The notes under the pieces are model-generated. The model was not told the DNA's origin, did no database searches, and was given only the letters and a program-made list of their open reading frames with translations. Positions 20,371 to 29,877 of a stretch of DNA of 64,000 nucleotides are shown one piece after another. Within the stretch, counting starts at the first letter, position 1; the number at the start of each line of letters is the position of its first letter. This stretch comes from Arthrobacter frigidicola (GTDB lineage: Bacteria; Actinomycetota; Actinomycetes; Actinomycetales; Micrococcaceae), in NCBI GenBank assembly GCA_003602285.1, contig QZVU01000001.1, positions 558,001 to 622,000 on the forward strand. Direction: 5' to 3'. The position numbers and the translations under genes were made by a program.

Positions 20371-21275
20371 CCAACGTAGCCGTAGCGGCCGTCACCTTTG
20401 ACCGCCACGAGGAACTCTCGCTGCTGCTCAAGGGCCTCGCCCAGCAGAGCGTTCCCGTTTCCTCGGTCGCCCTCGTCGATTCGGGCACCCGCCCGGCGGC
20501 CGACGTCGTTGCGGCGGCGGACGGCAACGTCAACTACCTCCGCTCGGAAGCCAACCTGGGCGGGGCCGGGGGGTTTGCCTACGCCATCCTCGCCGCGCTC
20601 GCCAGCGGCGCCGACTGGATCTGGCTGATGGACGACGACGGGCACCCCGAGGACGCCCGCTGCCTCGAGGTCCTCCTGGCCGCGGCCGAGGAACACGGCC
20701 TGGACATCGTCAGCCCGCTCGTCGTCGCCACCGAGGATCCGAACCGGCTCTCGTTCAACTTCCGCATCAATGGCCTGCTGACCAACGACCGCACCCGGCT
20801 CGAACCGCTCGGGTACCTGCCGGACATGCTTCACTTCTTCAACGGGGCGCTGATCCGCCGTGAGGTCTTCCACACCGTGGGCCTGCCGGACCTGAAGTTC
20901 TTCATCCGTGGCGACGAGGTGGACTTCCTCGCGAAGGTCAAGAAGGCCGGCCTGAAGTACGGGACGGTGGCGACCACCGCGGTGCGCCACCCCGCCTCCT
21001 GGGCCGAGATGAAGCCGATCTTCCGCGGTTTCATCACCCCGGTCATCCCCGAGGGCGAATTCAAGCGGTACTGCTACTTCCGCAACCGCGGCTACCTCAC
21101 CCGCCGCTACCGCAACCTGCGCTGGTTCGCCGCCGACATCGTCGGCTTCCCGTACTACTTCCTCTCGGTCCGGGACGGCGTCGGCCTGGTGCGCTGGGCC
21201 CGGGCCTATTCGGCCGGCTTCCGCGGCCGGGGCTTCGGGGCGCCGGAGGAACTGATGAAAAGCACGGCCCGCTGA
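20367..21275 (+). CDS. GT2-family glycosyltransferase (GlfT/rhamnosyltransferase-like)
   Basis: A 302-residue glycosyltransferase of the GT-A fold. Features: VAAVTFDRHEELSLLL nucleotide-binding start, NLGGAGGFAYA, the metal-binding LMDDDG, and FFIRGDEVDF, the likely catalytic-base region. The same pattern occurs in galactofuranosyl- and rhamnosyltransferases of cell-wall polysaccharides. It is translationally coupled to prmC (ATGA), an unusual partner for a glycosyltransferase. It resembles the minus-strand GT2 at 22220-23206 and probably acts in the same polymer pathway. Donor and acceptor unknown. Confidence 0.85.
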   Translation: MTNVAVAAVTFDRHEELSLLLKGLAQQSVPVSSVALVDSGTRPAADVVAAADGNVNYLRSEANLGGAGGFAYAILAALASGADWIWLMDDDGHPEDARCLEVLLAAAEEHGLDIVSPLVVATEDPNRLSFNFRINGLLTNDRTRLEPLGYLPDMLHFFNGALIRREVFHTVGLPDLKFFIRGDEVDFLAKVKKAGLKYGTVATTAVRHPASWAEMKPIFRGFITPVIPEGEFKRYCYFRNRGYLTRRYRNLRWFAADIVGFPYYFLSVRDGVGLVRWARAYSAGFRGRGFGAPEELMKSTAR

Positions 21276-21293
21276 GTCCCTGAGCCATCGGGC

Positions 21294-21321
21294 GGCGGGC
21301 CGGTGCGCCCGCCGGCCCGCC
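21294..21321. other. GC-rich hairpin after the GT2 gene
   Basis: GGCGGGCCGG (21294-21303) pairs perfectly with CCGGCCCGCC (21312-21321). No T tract follows. It could weakly terminate the prfA-prmC-GT2 transcript before the tsaC promoter. Confidence 0.4.
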
Positions 21322-21359
21322 CCAGTTCAAGCCCGCGCTGGTAACAACCCGCGCAGTGA

Positions 21360-21365
21360 AAGAAT
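21360..21365 (+). promoter_or_regulatory. Possible -10 element of tsaC (leaderless)
   Basis: AAGAAT, then six bases, then GTG at 21372. The first base departs from TANNNT, but the geometry matches the other leaderless starts in the window. Confidence 0.3.
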
Positions 21366-21371
21366 GGTCTC

Positions 21372-22214
21372 GTGACAAGTACCTACGACTGCACCGATCC
21401 CGGCCAGCGCGGCGAGGGGCTCGCCGCCGCCCAGCGGGCCCTTGCCTCCCAGCAATGCGTGGTCCTGCCGACGGACACGGTGTACGGAATCGCCGCCGAC
21501 GCCTTCTCACCCCGTGCCGTTGCGGCGCTGCTTGCCGCGAAGGGGCGGGGACGCAACATGCCGCCCCCGGTGCTGATTCCCCGGCCGCAGACGATGGAGG
21601 GACTCGCCACCGGAATTCACCCCGATGCCCGCGCCCTCGCCGAGGCGTTCTGGCCCGGCGGGCTGACGCTCATTCTTCACGCCCAGCCCTCGCTCACCTG
21701 GGACCTCGGGGAAACCTTCGGCACCGTGGCCCTGCGGATGCCCGACGACCGGGTGGCGCTTGACCTGTTGACGCTCACCGGCCCGCTCGCCGTCTCCTCG
21801 GCCAACCGCACCGGACAGCCCGCCGCCCGGACCGCGGCCGAGGCCCTCGAGCAGCTCGACGGTGCGGTGGCCGTCTACCTCGAGGACGGTCCGCGCGCGC
21901 CGGACGCCGTGGGCTCCACCATTGTCGACGCCACCTCAGGGGTGCTGCGGGTCGTCCGCCAGGGCACGCTGTCCCTTGAGCGGCTGCGCGAGGTGGTGCC
22001 CTCGATCGTGGGGGCGGACGGGCAGGCACCGGATTTGACCGGCGGAGCCACCCCGGGTTTGGGAGCGCACGCCGCGGGAGCGGACGTACCCGCTGCGGGA
22101 GCAGACGGGCACGCCAGTGAAGCAGGCGCGCAGACCGGGGGAGCGGCTCCGGACGCCGCGCCGGGCGGGGAGCCCGGCCGGGGCCCGGTCCAGCACCAGC
22201 CGGACCGGGGCTGA
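21372..22214 (+). CDS. tsaC: L-threonylcarbamoyladenylate synthase (YrdC/Sua5 family)
   Basis: Makes threonylcarbamoyl-AMP from threonine, bicarbonate and ATP for t6A37 modification of tRNAs. 280 residues. The YrdC domain covers about 1-215, with VLPTDTVYGIAADAF, KGRGRNMPPPVL and AVSSANRTGQPA. The last 60 or so residues form an Ala/Gly-rich tail with GAD-type repeats that is absent from most homologues and is probably disordered. GTG start. Its place after prfA-prmC is conserved in Actinobacteria; here a glycosyltransferase gene intervenes. Confidence 0.93.
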   Translation: MTSTYDCTDPGQRGEGLAAAQRALASQQCVVLPTDTVYGIAADAFSPRAVAALLAAKGRGRNMPPPVLIPRPQTMEGLATGIHPDARALAEAFWPGGLTLILHAQPSLTWDLGETFGTVALRMPDDRVALDLLTLTGPLAVSSANRTGQPAARTAAEALEQLDGAVAVYLEDGPRAPDAVGSTIVDATSGVLRVVRQGTLSLERLREVVPSIVGADGQAPDLTGGATPGLGAHAAGADVPAAGADGHASEAGAQTGGAAPDAAPGGEPGRGPVQHQPDRG

Positions 22215-22219
22215 TCAGC

Positions 22220-23206
22220 TCAGCGGGCGGCCCCGGTCAGCGGGGGCATCGGCTGCCAGGCCGGGTCCCGGCGGATCCGCCGCCCTTCCCGCCAGCCGCG
22301 CGCCAGGGCGGGAAGTCCGCTCACCGAGCGCTCGACGGCCACCAGGCGCAGCACTTCCTTGCCCGCCGTGAGCAGGGTGCCGAGGGCGAAACCCGCAGGT
22401 GCGTACCGCCCCCGGGTGCGCAGGTACTGGGCGACCAGGCCGCGGTTGCGCATCGAGTAGAACCTGCTGAGGTCGCTTGAGTCGTTGAGGTGCCGAATTC
22501 CGAGGTTGATCTGGCGCTGCGGGCGCGCTTTGGAGAGCACGTAGGCGTCGACGTAGGCCACCTCATGGGTCTGGGAGATGAGCCACCCGTAGGTCGAGTC
22601 GTCACCGCCGAGGAAGAACCGGGCGTCGGGCAGCCCCACCTCGCGGACAACGCTTGAGTGCACAAGCATCCCCTCGAAGCAGCCGACGTTCGTGCGGAAG
22701 ACGGGGGAGTCCCGGAAGACATCGCCGGGCACCGGCAGGTGGATCCCGAGGAAGTCGACGAACCGGTGCTGCCAGAAGAACGGCCGCCCGGCGGCGTCCC
22801 AGCGGCGGCCGTGAAGGCACTTGTACTGCTCGGTGAACGGTGCGAGGGCCGCCAGGGCGCCGGGTACCGCGGTGACGTCGTCGTCCATGATCCACAGCCA
22901 GTCCGCGCCCTCGGCCAGTGCCCGCTCCATGCCGGCCGCGAACCCGCCGGCGCCGCCGGTGTTGGTGGGGAGCCGGTGGTGAAGCACCGGGAAGGGTGCC
23001 TGCGCCGCCGCCTCGGCGATGATCCCGGGTGTGTCGTCGGTGCTGGCGTTGTCGACGACGACCACCGCGGTGGGCGCGGGTCGAAGCGCCCGGACCGAGT
23101 CGAGCAGGCCTTTGAGGTAGCCCGAGCGGTTGTAGGTGGTGATCACGAGCATCAGGTTCTGCCCCTGCAGCGCACCGGGTGCAGCGGCGGCCTCGATGTC
23201 GTTCAA
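22220..23206 (-). CDS. GT2-family glycosyltransferase (GlfT1-like)
   Basis: A 328-residue GT-A glycosyltransferase with LMLVITTYNRSGYLKGLL, VVDNASTDDTP, NTGGAGGFAAGM and the metal motif IMDDDV, then FFLGGDDSTYGW. The pattern fits galactofuranosyl/rhamnosyl transferases of cell-wall or surface glycans. TTG start at 23206 chosen for the AAGGAA six bases upstream; a later ATG would remove conserved N-terminal strand sequence. Convergent with tsaC (5-base gap) and divergent from the CapD-like gene, which probably belongs to the same pathway. Confidence 0.85.
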   Translation of the reverse strand: MNDIEAAAAPGALQGQNLMLVITTYNRSGYLKGLLDSVRALRPAPTAVVVVDNASTDDTPGIIAEAAAQAPFPVLHHRLPTNTGGAGGFAAGMERALAEGADWLWIMDDDVTAVPGALAALAPFTEQYKCLHGRRWDAAGRPFFWQHRFVDFLGIHLPVPGDVFRDSPVFRTNVGCFEGMLVHSSVVREVGLPDARFFLGGDDSTYGWLISQTHEVAYVDAYVLSKARPQRQINLGIRHLNDSSDLSRFYSMRNRGLVAQYLRTRGRYAPAGFALGTLLTAGKEVLRLVAVERSVSGLPALARGWREGRRIRRDPAWQPMPPLTGAAR

Positions 23207-23375
23207 GCTGTTCCTTCCGGACCCGCGGCGGCGCCCGGCAAGGGGCGTGCGGAGGTTGTGCGGCTAGTATTCTCGGGTAGAACGAGTCTATTACACCGCC
23301 ACAGGCCGCCGGCCGGGCCTGCCGATGCGGGAGCGCGTCGGCGCTGAACCTTCTGCACGACGTTGATTAGGAACC
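23207..23375. promoter_or_regulatory. Divergent spacer between GT2 and CapD-like gene
   Basis: Candidate forward promoter: TTGTGC (23256-23261), 17-base spacer, TAGAAC (23279-23284), giving a leader of about 85 bases to 23376. TAGTAT (23265-23270) is an alternative -10. No small gene seen. Confidence 0.35.
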
Positions 23376-25241
23376 ATGAGACGAACCGACGGCACCAGCG
23401 AATCCAGGGGCCCGGGCACCGAGCCCGGACGGCCGAGGACAGACAAGCCCGCGCTCTGGCTCTGGTCCCAGTACCTGCTCGACGCCGCCGCCTGGGTCGT
23501 TGCGATCCTCCTCGCGCTGGTCCTGCGGTACGAACTGATCGTCAACGACATCAATGCCGAGGGGGTCGTGGTCTTCTGCGCCGCCGCGGTCGTGGCGCAG
23601 CTCTTCGTGGGCCTGAGCTTCGCCCTCTACCGCGGGCGGTACAGTTTCGGCAGTTTCCACGAGGCGAAACTGCTGGTGATCGTCACGGTGATCGTGTCGG
23701 TGCTCCTGGTGCTCATCAGCGTCGCCTTCTTCACTGTCATCGAGATTCCCCGCAGCATCGGCATCATCGCCTTCCCGTTCGCGTGCATCTTCCTTGCCTC
23801 GACGCGCTACCTCAAGCGCATGTACGTCGAAAGCAAGGCCCGGCCCGGGGAAAACGCCCAGCGCACCCTCATTTACGGTGCCGGGTTCCTCGGCAACTCG
23901 CTGGTCTCGCGCATGATGCAGGACCCCGAGTCGCCCTACTTCCCGGTCGGACTGATCGACGACGACCCCGCCAAGAAGCATCTACGGCTTGCCACGGTGC
24001 CCGTGCTCGGCCGGCTCGAAGACCTCCCCGAGGTGGTGGCGCGCACCCGGCCCTCGGTGCTGGTGATCGCGTTCTCCGACGTCGAGGCCGCCACGGTGCG
24101 CCGGGTGTCGGACCTGGTCGCCGGGCTGAACATCAAGGTGCTCGTGCTGCCGCCGCTGCGCGAGATGCTCGACGCCGGCTCCGGGCTTTCGGATTTCCGC
24201 GAGGTGGCCGTCGAGGACCTCATCGGACGCCGCCCGGTGGACATCCACGCCGACGAGGTCTCCGGCTACATCACCGGCCGGCGGGTGCTCGTCACCGGCG
24301 CCGGCGGCTCGATCGGCTCCGAGCTGTGCCGCCAGCTGGCCGGCTTCCACCCCGCCGAGCTGATCATGCTCGACCGTGACGAGACGGGCCTGCAGACCAC
24401 CCAGATCTCCCTGACGGGCCGGGGCCTGCTCACCGGGCGGGACACGGTGCTCGCGGACATCCGGGACGCCGACACGCTGCTCAATATCTTCGAGGACCGC
24501 CGCCCCGAGGTTGTCTTCCATGCCGCGGCGCTCAAGCACGTCTCGCTGCTTGAGCAGTATCCCGAGGAGGCCTGGAAGACGAACGTGCAGGGCACGGTGA
24601 ACGTGCTGCGCGCCGCCGCCGCGGCGGGCGTCACCAACTTCGTCAATATCTCCACCGACAAGGCCGCCGATCCCACCTCCGTCCTTGGCCACTCCAAGCG
24701 AGTGGCCGAGAAGGTCACTGCGTGGCACGCGGCGAGCACCGGGCAGAAATATGTCTCGGTGCGTTTCGGCAATGTGATCGGCAGCCGGGGTTCGATGCTT
24801 CCCCTGTTCACCGAGCAGATCCGCAGCGGCGGGCCCGTCACCGTCACCGACCCCGAGGTCACCCGGTTCTTCATGACGATCCCCGAGGCCTGCCAGCTCG
24901 TGGTGCAGGCCGGAGCGATCGGCCGCGGCGGCGAGGTGCTCATCCTCGACATGGGGGAGCCGGTGAAGATCCTCGACGTCGCCCAGCGCATGATCGCCAT
25001 GTCCGGCAAGGAGGTTCCGATCGTCTTCACCGGTCTGCGGCCCGGGGAGAAGCTGCACGAGGACCTGGTCGGGGTCGACGAGAACGACTCGCGCCCGCTG
25101 CACCCGAAAATCTCGCACACCCCGGTCGCCCCGCTTGACCCGGCCCGGCTCGACCTTCAGGAGTGGAAGAGCCGCGGCTCCTTCACCGCGGTGGCGCAGG
25201 CGGGCTTCCCGAAGACCCCCGAGGGCAGGGCGCTGTCGTGA
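23376..25241 (+). CDS. Membrane-bound nucleoside-diphosphate-sugar 4,6-dehydratase (CapD/WbpM/PglF-like)
   Basis: A 621-residue protein, full-length for the WbpM/PglF class. Four N-terminal membrane helices (about 25-145) precede a first Rossmann-like domain (LIYGAGFLGNSL) and a catalytic SDR domain with TGAGGSIGSE (about 306-315) and STDKAADPTSVLGHSKR. In this SDR class the TDK and SKR elements replace the usual Ser-Tyr-Lys triad. It probably turns UDP-GlcNAc into a 4-keto-6-deoxy sugar for surface glycans. ATG with TAGGAA upstream. Its stop overlaps the next gene (GTGA). Confidence 0.9.
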   Translation: MRRTDGTSESRGPGTEPGRPRTDKPALWLWSQYLLDAAAWVVAILLALVLRYELIVNDINAEGVVVFCAAAVVAQLFVGLSFALYRGRYSFGSFHEAKLLVIVTVIVSVLLVLISVAFFTVIEIPRSIGIIAFPFACIFLASTRYLKRMYVESKARPGENAQRTLIYGAGFLGNSLVSRMMQDPESPYFPVGLIDDDPAKKHLRLATVPVLGRLEDLPEVVARTRPSVLVIAFSDVEAATVRRVSDLVAGLNIKVLVLPPLREMLDAGSGLSDFREVAVEDLIGRRPVDIHADEVSGYITGRRVLVTGAGGSIGSELCRQLAGFHPAELIMLDRDETGLQTTQISLTGRGLLTGRDTVLADIRDADTLLNIFEDRRPEVVFHAAALKHVSLLEQYPEEAWKTNVQGTVNVLRAAAAAGVTNFVNISTDKAADPTSVLGHSKRVAEKVTAWHAASTGQKYVSVRFGNVIGSRGSMLPLFTEQIRSGGPVTVTDPEVTRFFMTIPEACQLVVQAGAIGRGGEVLILDMGEPVKILDVAQRMIAMSGKEVPIVFTGLRPGEKLHEDLVGVDENDSRPLHPKISHTPVAPLDPARLDLQEWKSRGSFTAVAQAGFPKTPEGRALS

Positions 25242-26257
25242 GCCTTGCGTTCGTCCTTGTCGCCGGCGCGGCCTTCGCGGTCAGCGCCGTGCTTCCCTTT
25301 GCCGTGAAGCCCCTCCTGGGGCGGCTGGGGGTCCTCGACGTTCCCAACGACCGCTCCTCGCACACCACCGTGGTCATCCGTGGGATGGGCATCGCCGTCG
25401 CCGGCGGAATCACCGTGGGCCTTGTGCTGGCCCTGCTCACCGGGCTCGTCGCGGTCGACCGGTCGCTGCTCCTGATCATCCTGGCCATGCTCGGCGCGGC
25501 CGCCGTGCTGGGCTGGATCGAGGACCTGCGCGGGGTCTCGATCCTCAGCCGCGCCGGCCTTCAACTGCTCATCGGTGCGCTCGGAACGGCGGCCCTCGCC
25601 GCTGCCATCGGCCAGAGCTACTGGTGGGTGCCCGTCGGCGCCGTCGCCGTGGCCGCCTACATCAATGCGGCGAACTTCATGGACGGCATCAACGGCATCT
25701 CAGGCATGCACGGGGCCGTCGTCGGCATCTTCTACGCCATCGGGGGAGTGCTGAGCGGCCAGCAGTGGCTCACCGTGACCGGTGTCGTCATCGCCATGGC
25801 GTTCCTCGCCTTCCTGCCGTGGAACCTCGGCCGCGGCTTCGTCTTCCTCGGCGACGTTGGAAGCTACCTGCTCGGCGCCTCGATCGCGGCAACGGCCGTC
25901 ACCGGGCTGCTCGCCGGGGTGTACCTCGAGTACCTGCTCTCCCCGGTCCTCATCTACCTCGCCGATACCTTCACCACGTTCCTGCGCCGCGCCCGCCGCG
26001 GGGAGCGCCTCTACGCCTCCCACCGCTCCCATGTGTACCAGCGGCTGACCGACACGGGCCTGAGCCACGTCCAGGTGGCCCTGCTGGTCACGCTCTGCTC
26101 GGCGCTGACCGGTGCCGCAGGTTTCGCCGTCGCCACCGCCCAGGCGCCGGTGGCCGTTGCGGGCTCCCTGTTCGCCGCGGCCGTGGTCGCCCTCTATGTC
26201 AACTCCCCGCGGATGTTCGCCGCCCGCGCGGCCCGCCGCGTGCGCCGCACCGCCTAG
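25238..26257 (+). CDS. Undecaprenyl/decaprenyl-phosphate sugar-1-phosphate transferase (WecA/MraY-like, GT4)
   Basis: Polytopic membrane enzyme of 339 residues and about ten helices that loads a sugar-1-phosphate onto a lipid carrier, starting polysaccharide or teichoic-acid assembly. Family motifs: NDRSSHTT, AANFMDGINGI (Mg-binding Asp), FLGDVGSY and HRSHVYQRL. GTG at 25238 overlaps the upstream stop; an in-frame extension to 25163 is not needed. Mycobacteria have a homologue (rfe/wecA) in the same place before the atp operon, so the gene is syntenic. The sugar donor is probably UDP-GlcNAc or the product of the preceding enzyme. Confidence 0.9.
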   Translation: MSLAFVLVAGAAFAVSAVLPFAVKPLLGRLGVLDVPNDRSSHTTVVIRGMGIAVAGGITVGLVLALLTGLVAVDRSLLLIILAMLGAAAVLGWIEDLRGVSILSRAGLQLLIGALGTAALAAAIGQSYWWVPVGAVAVAAYINAANFMDGINGISGMHGAVVGIFYAIGGVLSGQQWLTVTGVVIAMAFLAFLPWNLGRGFVFLGDVGSYLLGASIAATAVTGLLAGVYLEYLLSPVLIYLADTFTTFLRRARRGERLYASHRSHVYQRLTDTGLSHVQVALLVTLCSALTGAAGFAVATAQAPVAVAGSLFAAAVVALYVNSPRMFAARAARRVRRTA

Positions 26258-26288
26258 GTCAGGGGCCCGCCCCGCGCGCAGACGGTGA

Positions 26289-26312
26289 TTTCTATCTGCT
26301 GTAGAATAGAAA
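26289..26312. promoter_or_regulatory. Promoter and palindrome of the ATP synthase operon
   Basis: TTTCTAT (26289-26295) and ATAGAAA (26306-26312) form an inverted repeat that encloses a -10 box TAGAAT (26302-26307). This AT-rich block stands out in a GC-rich setting. Start of transcription is predicted near 26314, leaving a leader of about 83 bases to the TTG at 26397. Confidence 0.5.
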
Positions 26313-26396
26313 GGCCTGCGGGAGCGCCGGCCGCTGCCCCGGCTGCGGTCACACGGTGCCCGCGGACCCACTCCACCCCTCCACGGACGGAATGCA

Positions 26397-26876
26397 TTGA
26401 GTACATCGGACGCCCCGGGTGTCAACGGGAGCCCGGCACCGCCCGGTGTTTCCGGCCCCACGGCCTCGCCGTGGCTGGACATCCTGAAGAAGTGCCTGCT
26501 CGCCACCGGCGCCGCCGCACTCCTGCTGTCCGCCGCGGCCGGCCTGTTTGCCGGCGGCGGGGGAGCGCTCAGCGCCGCCTTCGGCTACGCCGTCGTCGCC
26601 CTGTTCTTCGGTATCAGCCTCCTCATCGGCCACTTCGCGGGCAAGACGAACCCCTCGGGGGCCCTCGGGCTCTTCGCCGTGACCTACGCGATCAAGGTCG
26701 TCGGGTTCGCCGCGGTCCTGTTCCTGCTGGGCACCCCGCCATGGCTCGAGAGCACCTGGTTCTTCAGCGCTGCTGTCGGCACCGTCGTCCTCTGGCAGGT
26801 CGTCGAGGTCGTCGTCTTCTCGAAGGCGCGCCACCAGCTCTACAACGACGATTTGGAGGCCGGCAGTGAGCCGTAA
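26397..26876 (+). CDS. ATP synthase I-like membrane protein (AtpI position)
   Basis: A 159-residue protein with a Pro/Gly-rich start and about four membrane helices (roughly 33-52, 58-80, 88-107, 120-140), ending in a charged tail. Size, topology and place at the head of the atp operon fit ATP synthase subunit I, which helps assemble the c-ring or handles Mg2+. TTG start at 26397: an ATG four bases earlier runs into a stop at once. The 3' end overlaps the next gene by 11 bases. Sequence similarity to AtpI is not obvious by eye. Confidence 0.65.
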   Translation: MSTSDAPGVNGSPAPPGVSGPTASPWLDILKKCLLATGAAALLLSAAAGLFAGGGGALSAAFGYAVVALFFGISLLIGHFAGKTNPSGALGLFAVTYAIKVVGFAAVLFLLGTPPWLESTWFFSAAVGTVVLWQVVEVVVFSKARHQLYNDDLEAGSEP

Positions 26877-27174
26877 ACCAGGGCCCGCAGCGGGCCAAGG
26901 GCAGGACGATCGGGGCCGATACGGCGAGGGCGGTTACAACGCTGGAATCGCCGTGTTCAGCTACATCGCTGGCGGGATCCTGGTCTGGAGTTTGATAGGG
27001 TGGGGGCTGGATAATCTTCTGGGAACACGTTGGATAGTGCTCGCAGGGGCTCTCTTGGGTGCCGGGGGCGGTTTCTACCTCTCCCACATGCACAACCTCA
27101 CCCGATCGCAACTCTCTGATTCCGGCAGCGCGCCGCAGGGCCGCCCCGAGCCTCCAGAGAACAGCCCGAAGTGA
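26866..27174 (+). CDS. AtpZ/AtpI family protein
   Basis: A 102-residue protein with two membrane helices (about 27-50 and 55-74): YIAGGILVWSLIGWGLDNLLGTRW then IVLAGALLGAGGGFY. The WGLDNLLGT element is typical of AtpZ-like proteins that accompany F-type ATPases. GTG start inside the end of the upstream gene. Polar ends on both sides suggest a helical hairpin with both termini in the cytoplasm. Confidence 0.8.
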   Translation: MSRKPGPAAGQGQDDRGRYGEGGYNAGIAVFSYIAGGILVWSLIGWGLDNLLGTRWIVLAGALLGAGGGFYLSHMHNLTRSQLSDSGSAPQGRPEPPENSPK

Positions 27175-27259
27175 TGCCTAAAAACTTAATCAGCCGGAGC
27201 AGTGTCGCTGTCACCGGTGGAATCATGCCCAACGATGGACACTGCAGAGAGGAAACGCG

Positions 27260-28081
27260 TTGATCGCGCTTGCGCTCCCGGCCGAAACAACCGATGAGGG
27301 TTTCGTAGCCCCCACGATTGAAGACACCCACTATCCGGACATCCTCCCCTGGGGCGGTGAATACGGCGTCTGGTTCGAAGGTGGCTTCGGCAAGCAGATG
27401 CTCCTTGTCATCTTCTCCGTCATCCTGATCGCGTCCTTCTTCATGGCCGCTTCGCGCCGCCGCCAGATGGTTCCGGGCAAGCTGCAGTTCCTCGGGGAGT
27501 CGGCCTACGGGTTCGTCCGCAACTCCATCGGCAAGGACATCATCGGCGGCCGGGACTACCTGAAGTACGTCCCCTGGCTGTTCGCCGCATTCTTCTTCGT
27601 CCTGGTCAACAACATCTTCGGCGCCATCCCGCTGCTGCAGATCCCGACCTTCTCCCACCCGGGCAGCGCCTACGCCATCGCCGCGATCTTCTACATCCTG
27701 TGGATCGCCATCGGCGTCAAGAAGCACGGCCTGCGCTACTTCAAGCTGGCCGTCGTGCCCTCGGGCGTGCCGTGGTACATCATGCCGCTGCTGATCCCGA
27801 TCGAGATCATCTCCAACTTCCTCGTCCGGCCCGTCACGCACTCGCTCCGGCTCTTCGCGACGATGCTCGCTGGCCACCTGATCATCACCCTTGCGGGCTC
27901 CGCGATCGAGTACATGGCTCTCTCGGGCAGCATTCTGCTGCAGGGAACCGGTGTGCTCGTCCTGGGCGGCGCTGTGGCGATGTATATGCTCGAAGCTCTG
28001 ATCATGGTCCTCCAGGCGTACGTCTTCACCCTGCTGGCCGCGATCTACATCGAGGGCGCGCTTCACGCCGACGCCCACTGA
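27260..28081 (+). CDS. atpB: ATP synthase Fo subunit a
   Basis: Forms the proton half-channels against the c-ring. 273 residues with five to six helices. The essential arginine lies in [14 protein letters not shown] (about residue 198), and the C-terminal helix ends [19 protein letters not shown] start at 27260 supported by GAGAGGAAA upstream. First classical Fo gene; order a-c-b-delta-alpha-gamma-beta-epsilon is standard. Confidence 0.96.
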   Translation: MIALALPAETTDEGFVAPTIEDTHYPDILPWGGEYGVWFEGGFGKQMLLVIFSVILIASFFMAASRRRQMVPGKLQFLGESAYGFVRNSIGKDIIGGRDYLKYVPWLFAAFFFVLVNNIFGAIPLLQIPTFSHPGSAYAIAAIFYILWIAIGVKKHGLRYFKLAVVPSGVPWYIMPLLIPIEIISNFLVRPVTHSLRLFATMLAGHLIITLAGSAIEYMALSGSILLQGTGVLVLGGAVAMYMLEALIMVLQAYVFTLLAAIYIEGALHADAH

Positions 28082-28154
28082 TCACAAATTCTTCCCCGTC
28101 GGGGATGATCCCAAACAACCTGCCGCACCAAGGCGGCATCTTGAAAGGAACACA

Positions 28155-28370
28155 ATGGAAGTACAGGGTAGCCTCAACCTCGTTGGATACGGTCTCTCCG
28201 CAATCGGCGGTGGTATCGGCGTGGGTCTCGTATTCGCCGCCTACATCAACGGCGTAGCACGTCAGCCCGAGGCACAGCGCGTTCTTCAGCCGATCGCCTT
28301 CCTGGGCCTGGCTCTGACCGAAGCCCTCGCGATCCTCGGTCTGGTCTTCGCCTTCGTCATCGGCGCCTAA
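28155..28370 (+). CDS. atpE: ATP synthase Fo subunit c
   Basis: A 71-residue two-helix proteolipid of the proton-driven ring. The polar loop contains ARQPEAQ, and the proton-binding Glu is E56 in [11 protein letters not shown]. No sodium-type ligand set is obvious, so it is a proton enzyme. ATG preceded by AAAGGAA. The 73-base gap after atpB and strong ribosome binding fit the high copy number needed for c. Confidence 0.96.
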   Translation: MEVQGSLNLVGYGLSAIGGGIGVGLVFAAYINGVARQPEAQRVLQPIAFLGLALTEALAILGLVFAFVIGA

Positions 28371-28417
28371 GAACTCCAGGCTGGAAATCCGAAGACCAGT
28401 TGAAGAAAGACGGGTGA

Positions 28418-28968
<551 letters not shown>

Positions 28969-28969
<1 letters not shown>

Positions 28970-29784
28970 TGGCCGGTGTATCAAGCCAGTCCCTCGCCAC
29001 GGTCCGCCGGGAGCTCGAAACGCGGCTCCCCGGCGCCCCGCTGTCATTGGCCGAGGAGCTTTTCGGAGTCCTCTCTATCCTCGACAGCAATGCGGGCCTG
29101 CGCCGTGCGCTGACCGACCCTTCCCGCACGGGCGGGGACAAAGCCACGCTGGTGGGCCAGCTCGTGGCGGGCAGGGTCTCGGCTGACGCCGTTGCAGTGG
29201 TCAAGGAGCTCGTCGCCGAACGGTGGGCCAACGCCCGCGACATCGGCGATGCCCTGGAGACACTCGCTGCGACGGTGGCCATCTCGGTGGCGGAGTCCCA
29301 GGGGAGCGGCCCTCAGGGGCTGGAAAAGCTGGAGAGCGACCTGTTCTCCTTCATCGCCGTCGTCGATTCGAACCACGAACTTCAGCGTGCGCTGTCCGAC
29401 CGCCAGGCGGGCCCGGAGGCGAAGGCAGCCCTTGCGCTGCGTCTCGTCCCCGAGGCCGGTGATGCGGCCAAACTCCTCATCCGCCAGGCTGTGACCGCAC
29501 CGCGCGGGCTCAAGCCGGCGGCGCTCGTCAAGCGCTTCGTTGAACTGGTTGCCGCCCGGCAGCAGCGCTGGATTGCCACTGTCAGCGTCACCCGTCCGCT
29601 GACAGCGGAGCAGCAGTCCAGGCTTGCTGCGGGCCTCAACCGCCTCTACGGGCGCGAACTGCAGGTCAACATCAACGTTGATCCTTCCCTGATCGGCGGT
29701 GTGCGGGTCAGCGTGGGCGACGAAATGGTCGATTCCACGGTGGTCACGAGGCTGTCCGAGCTCCGCCGCAGGCTGGCGGGATAG
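28969..29784 (+). CDS. atpH: ATP synthase F1 subunit delta
   Basis: Links the peripheral stalk to the top of F1. 271 residues, longer than the E. coli subunit (177). The usual OSCP/delta signature GGVRVSVGDEMVDSTVVTRL is at the C-terminus, and the N-terminal helical part is extended, as in other actinobacteria. Start overlaps the atpF stop by one base. Confidence 0.93.
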
Positions 29785-29877
29785 GCGCCTTTTCGCGCCA
29801 AGCAACATCCAACATTGAATTACACACAGGTCACCGCCGTCGGCGGTGATCGCAACACAGGAGAGCAGGGACTGCAG

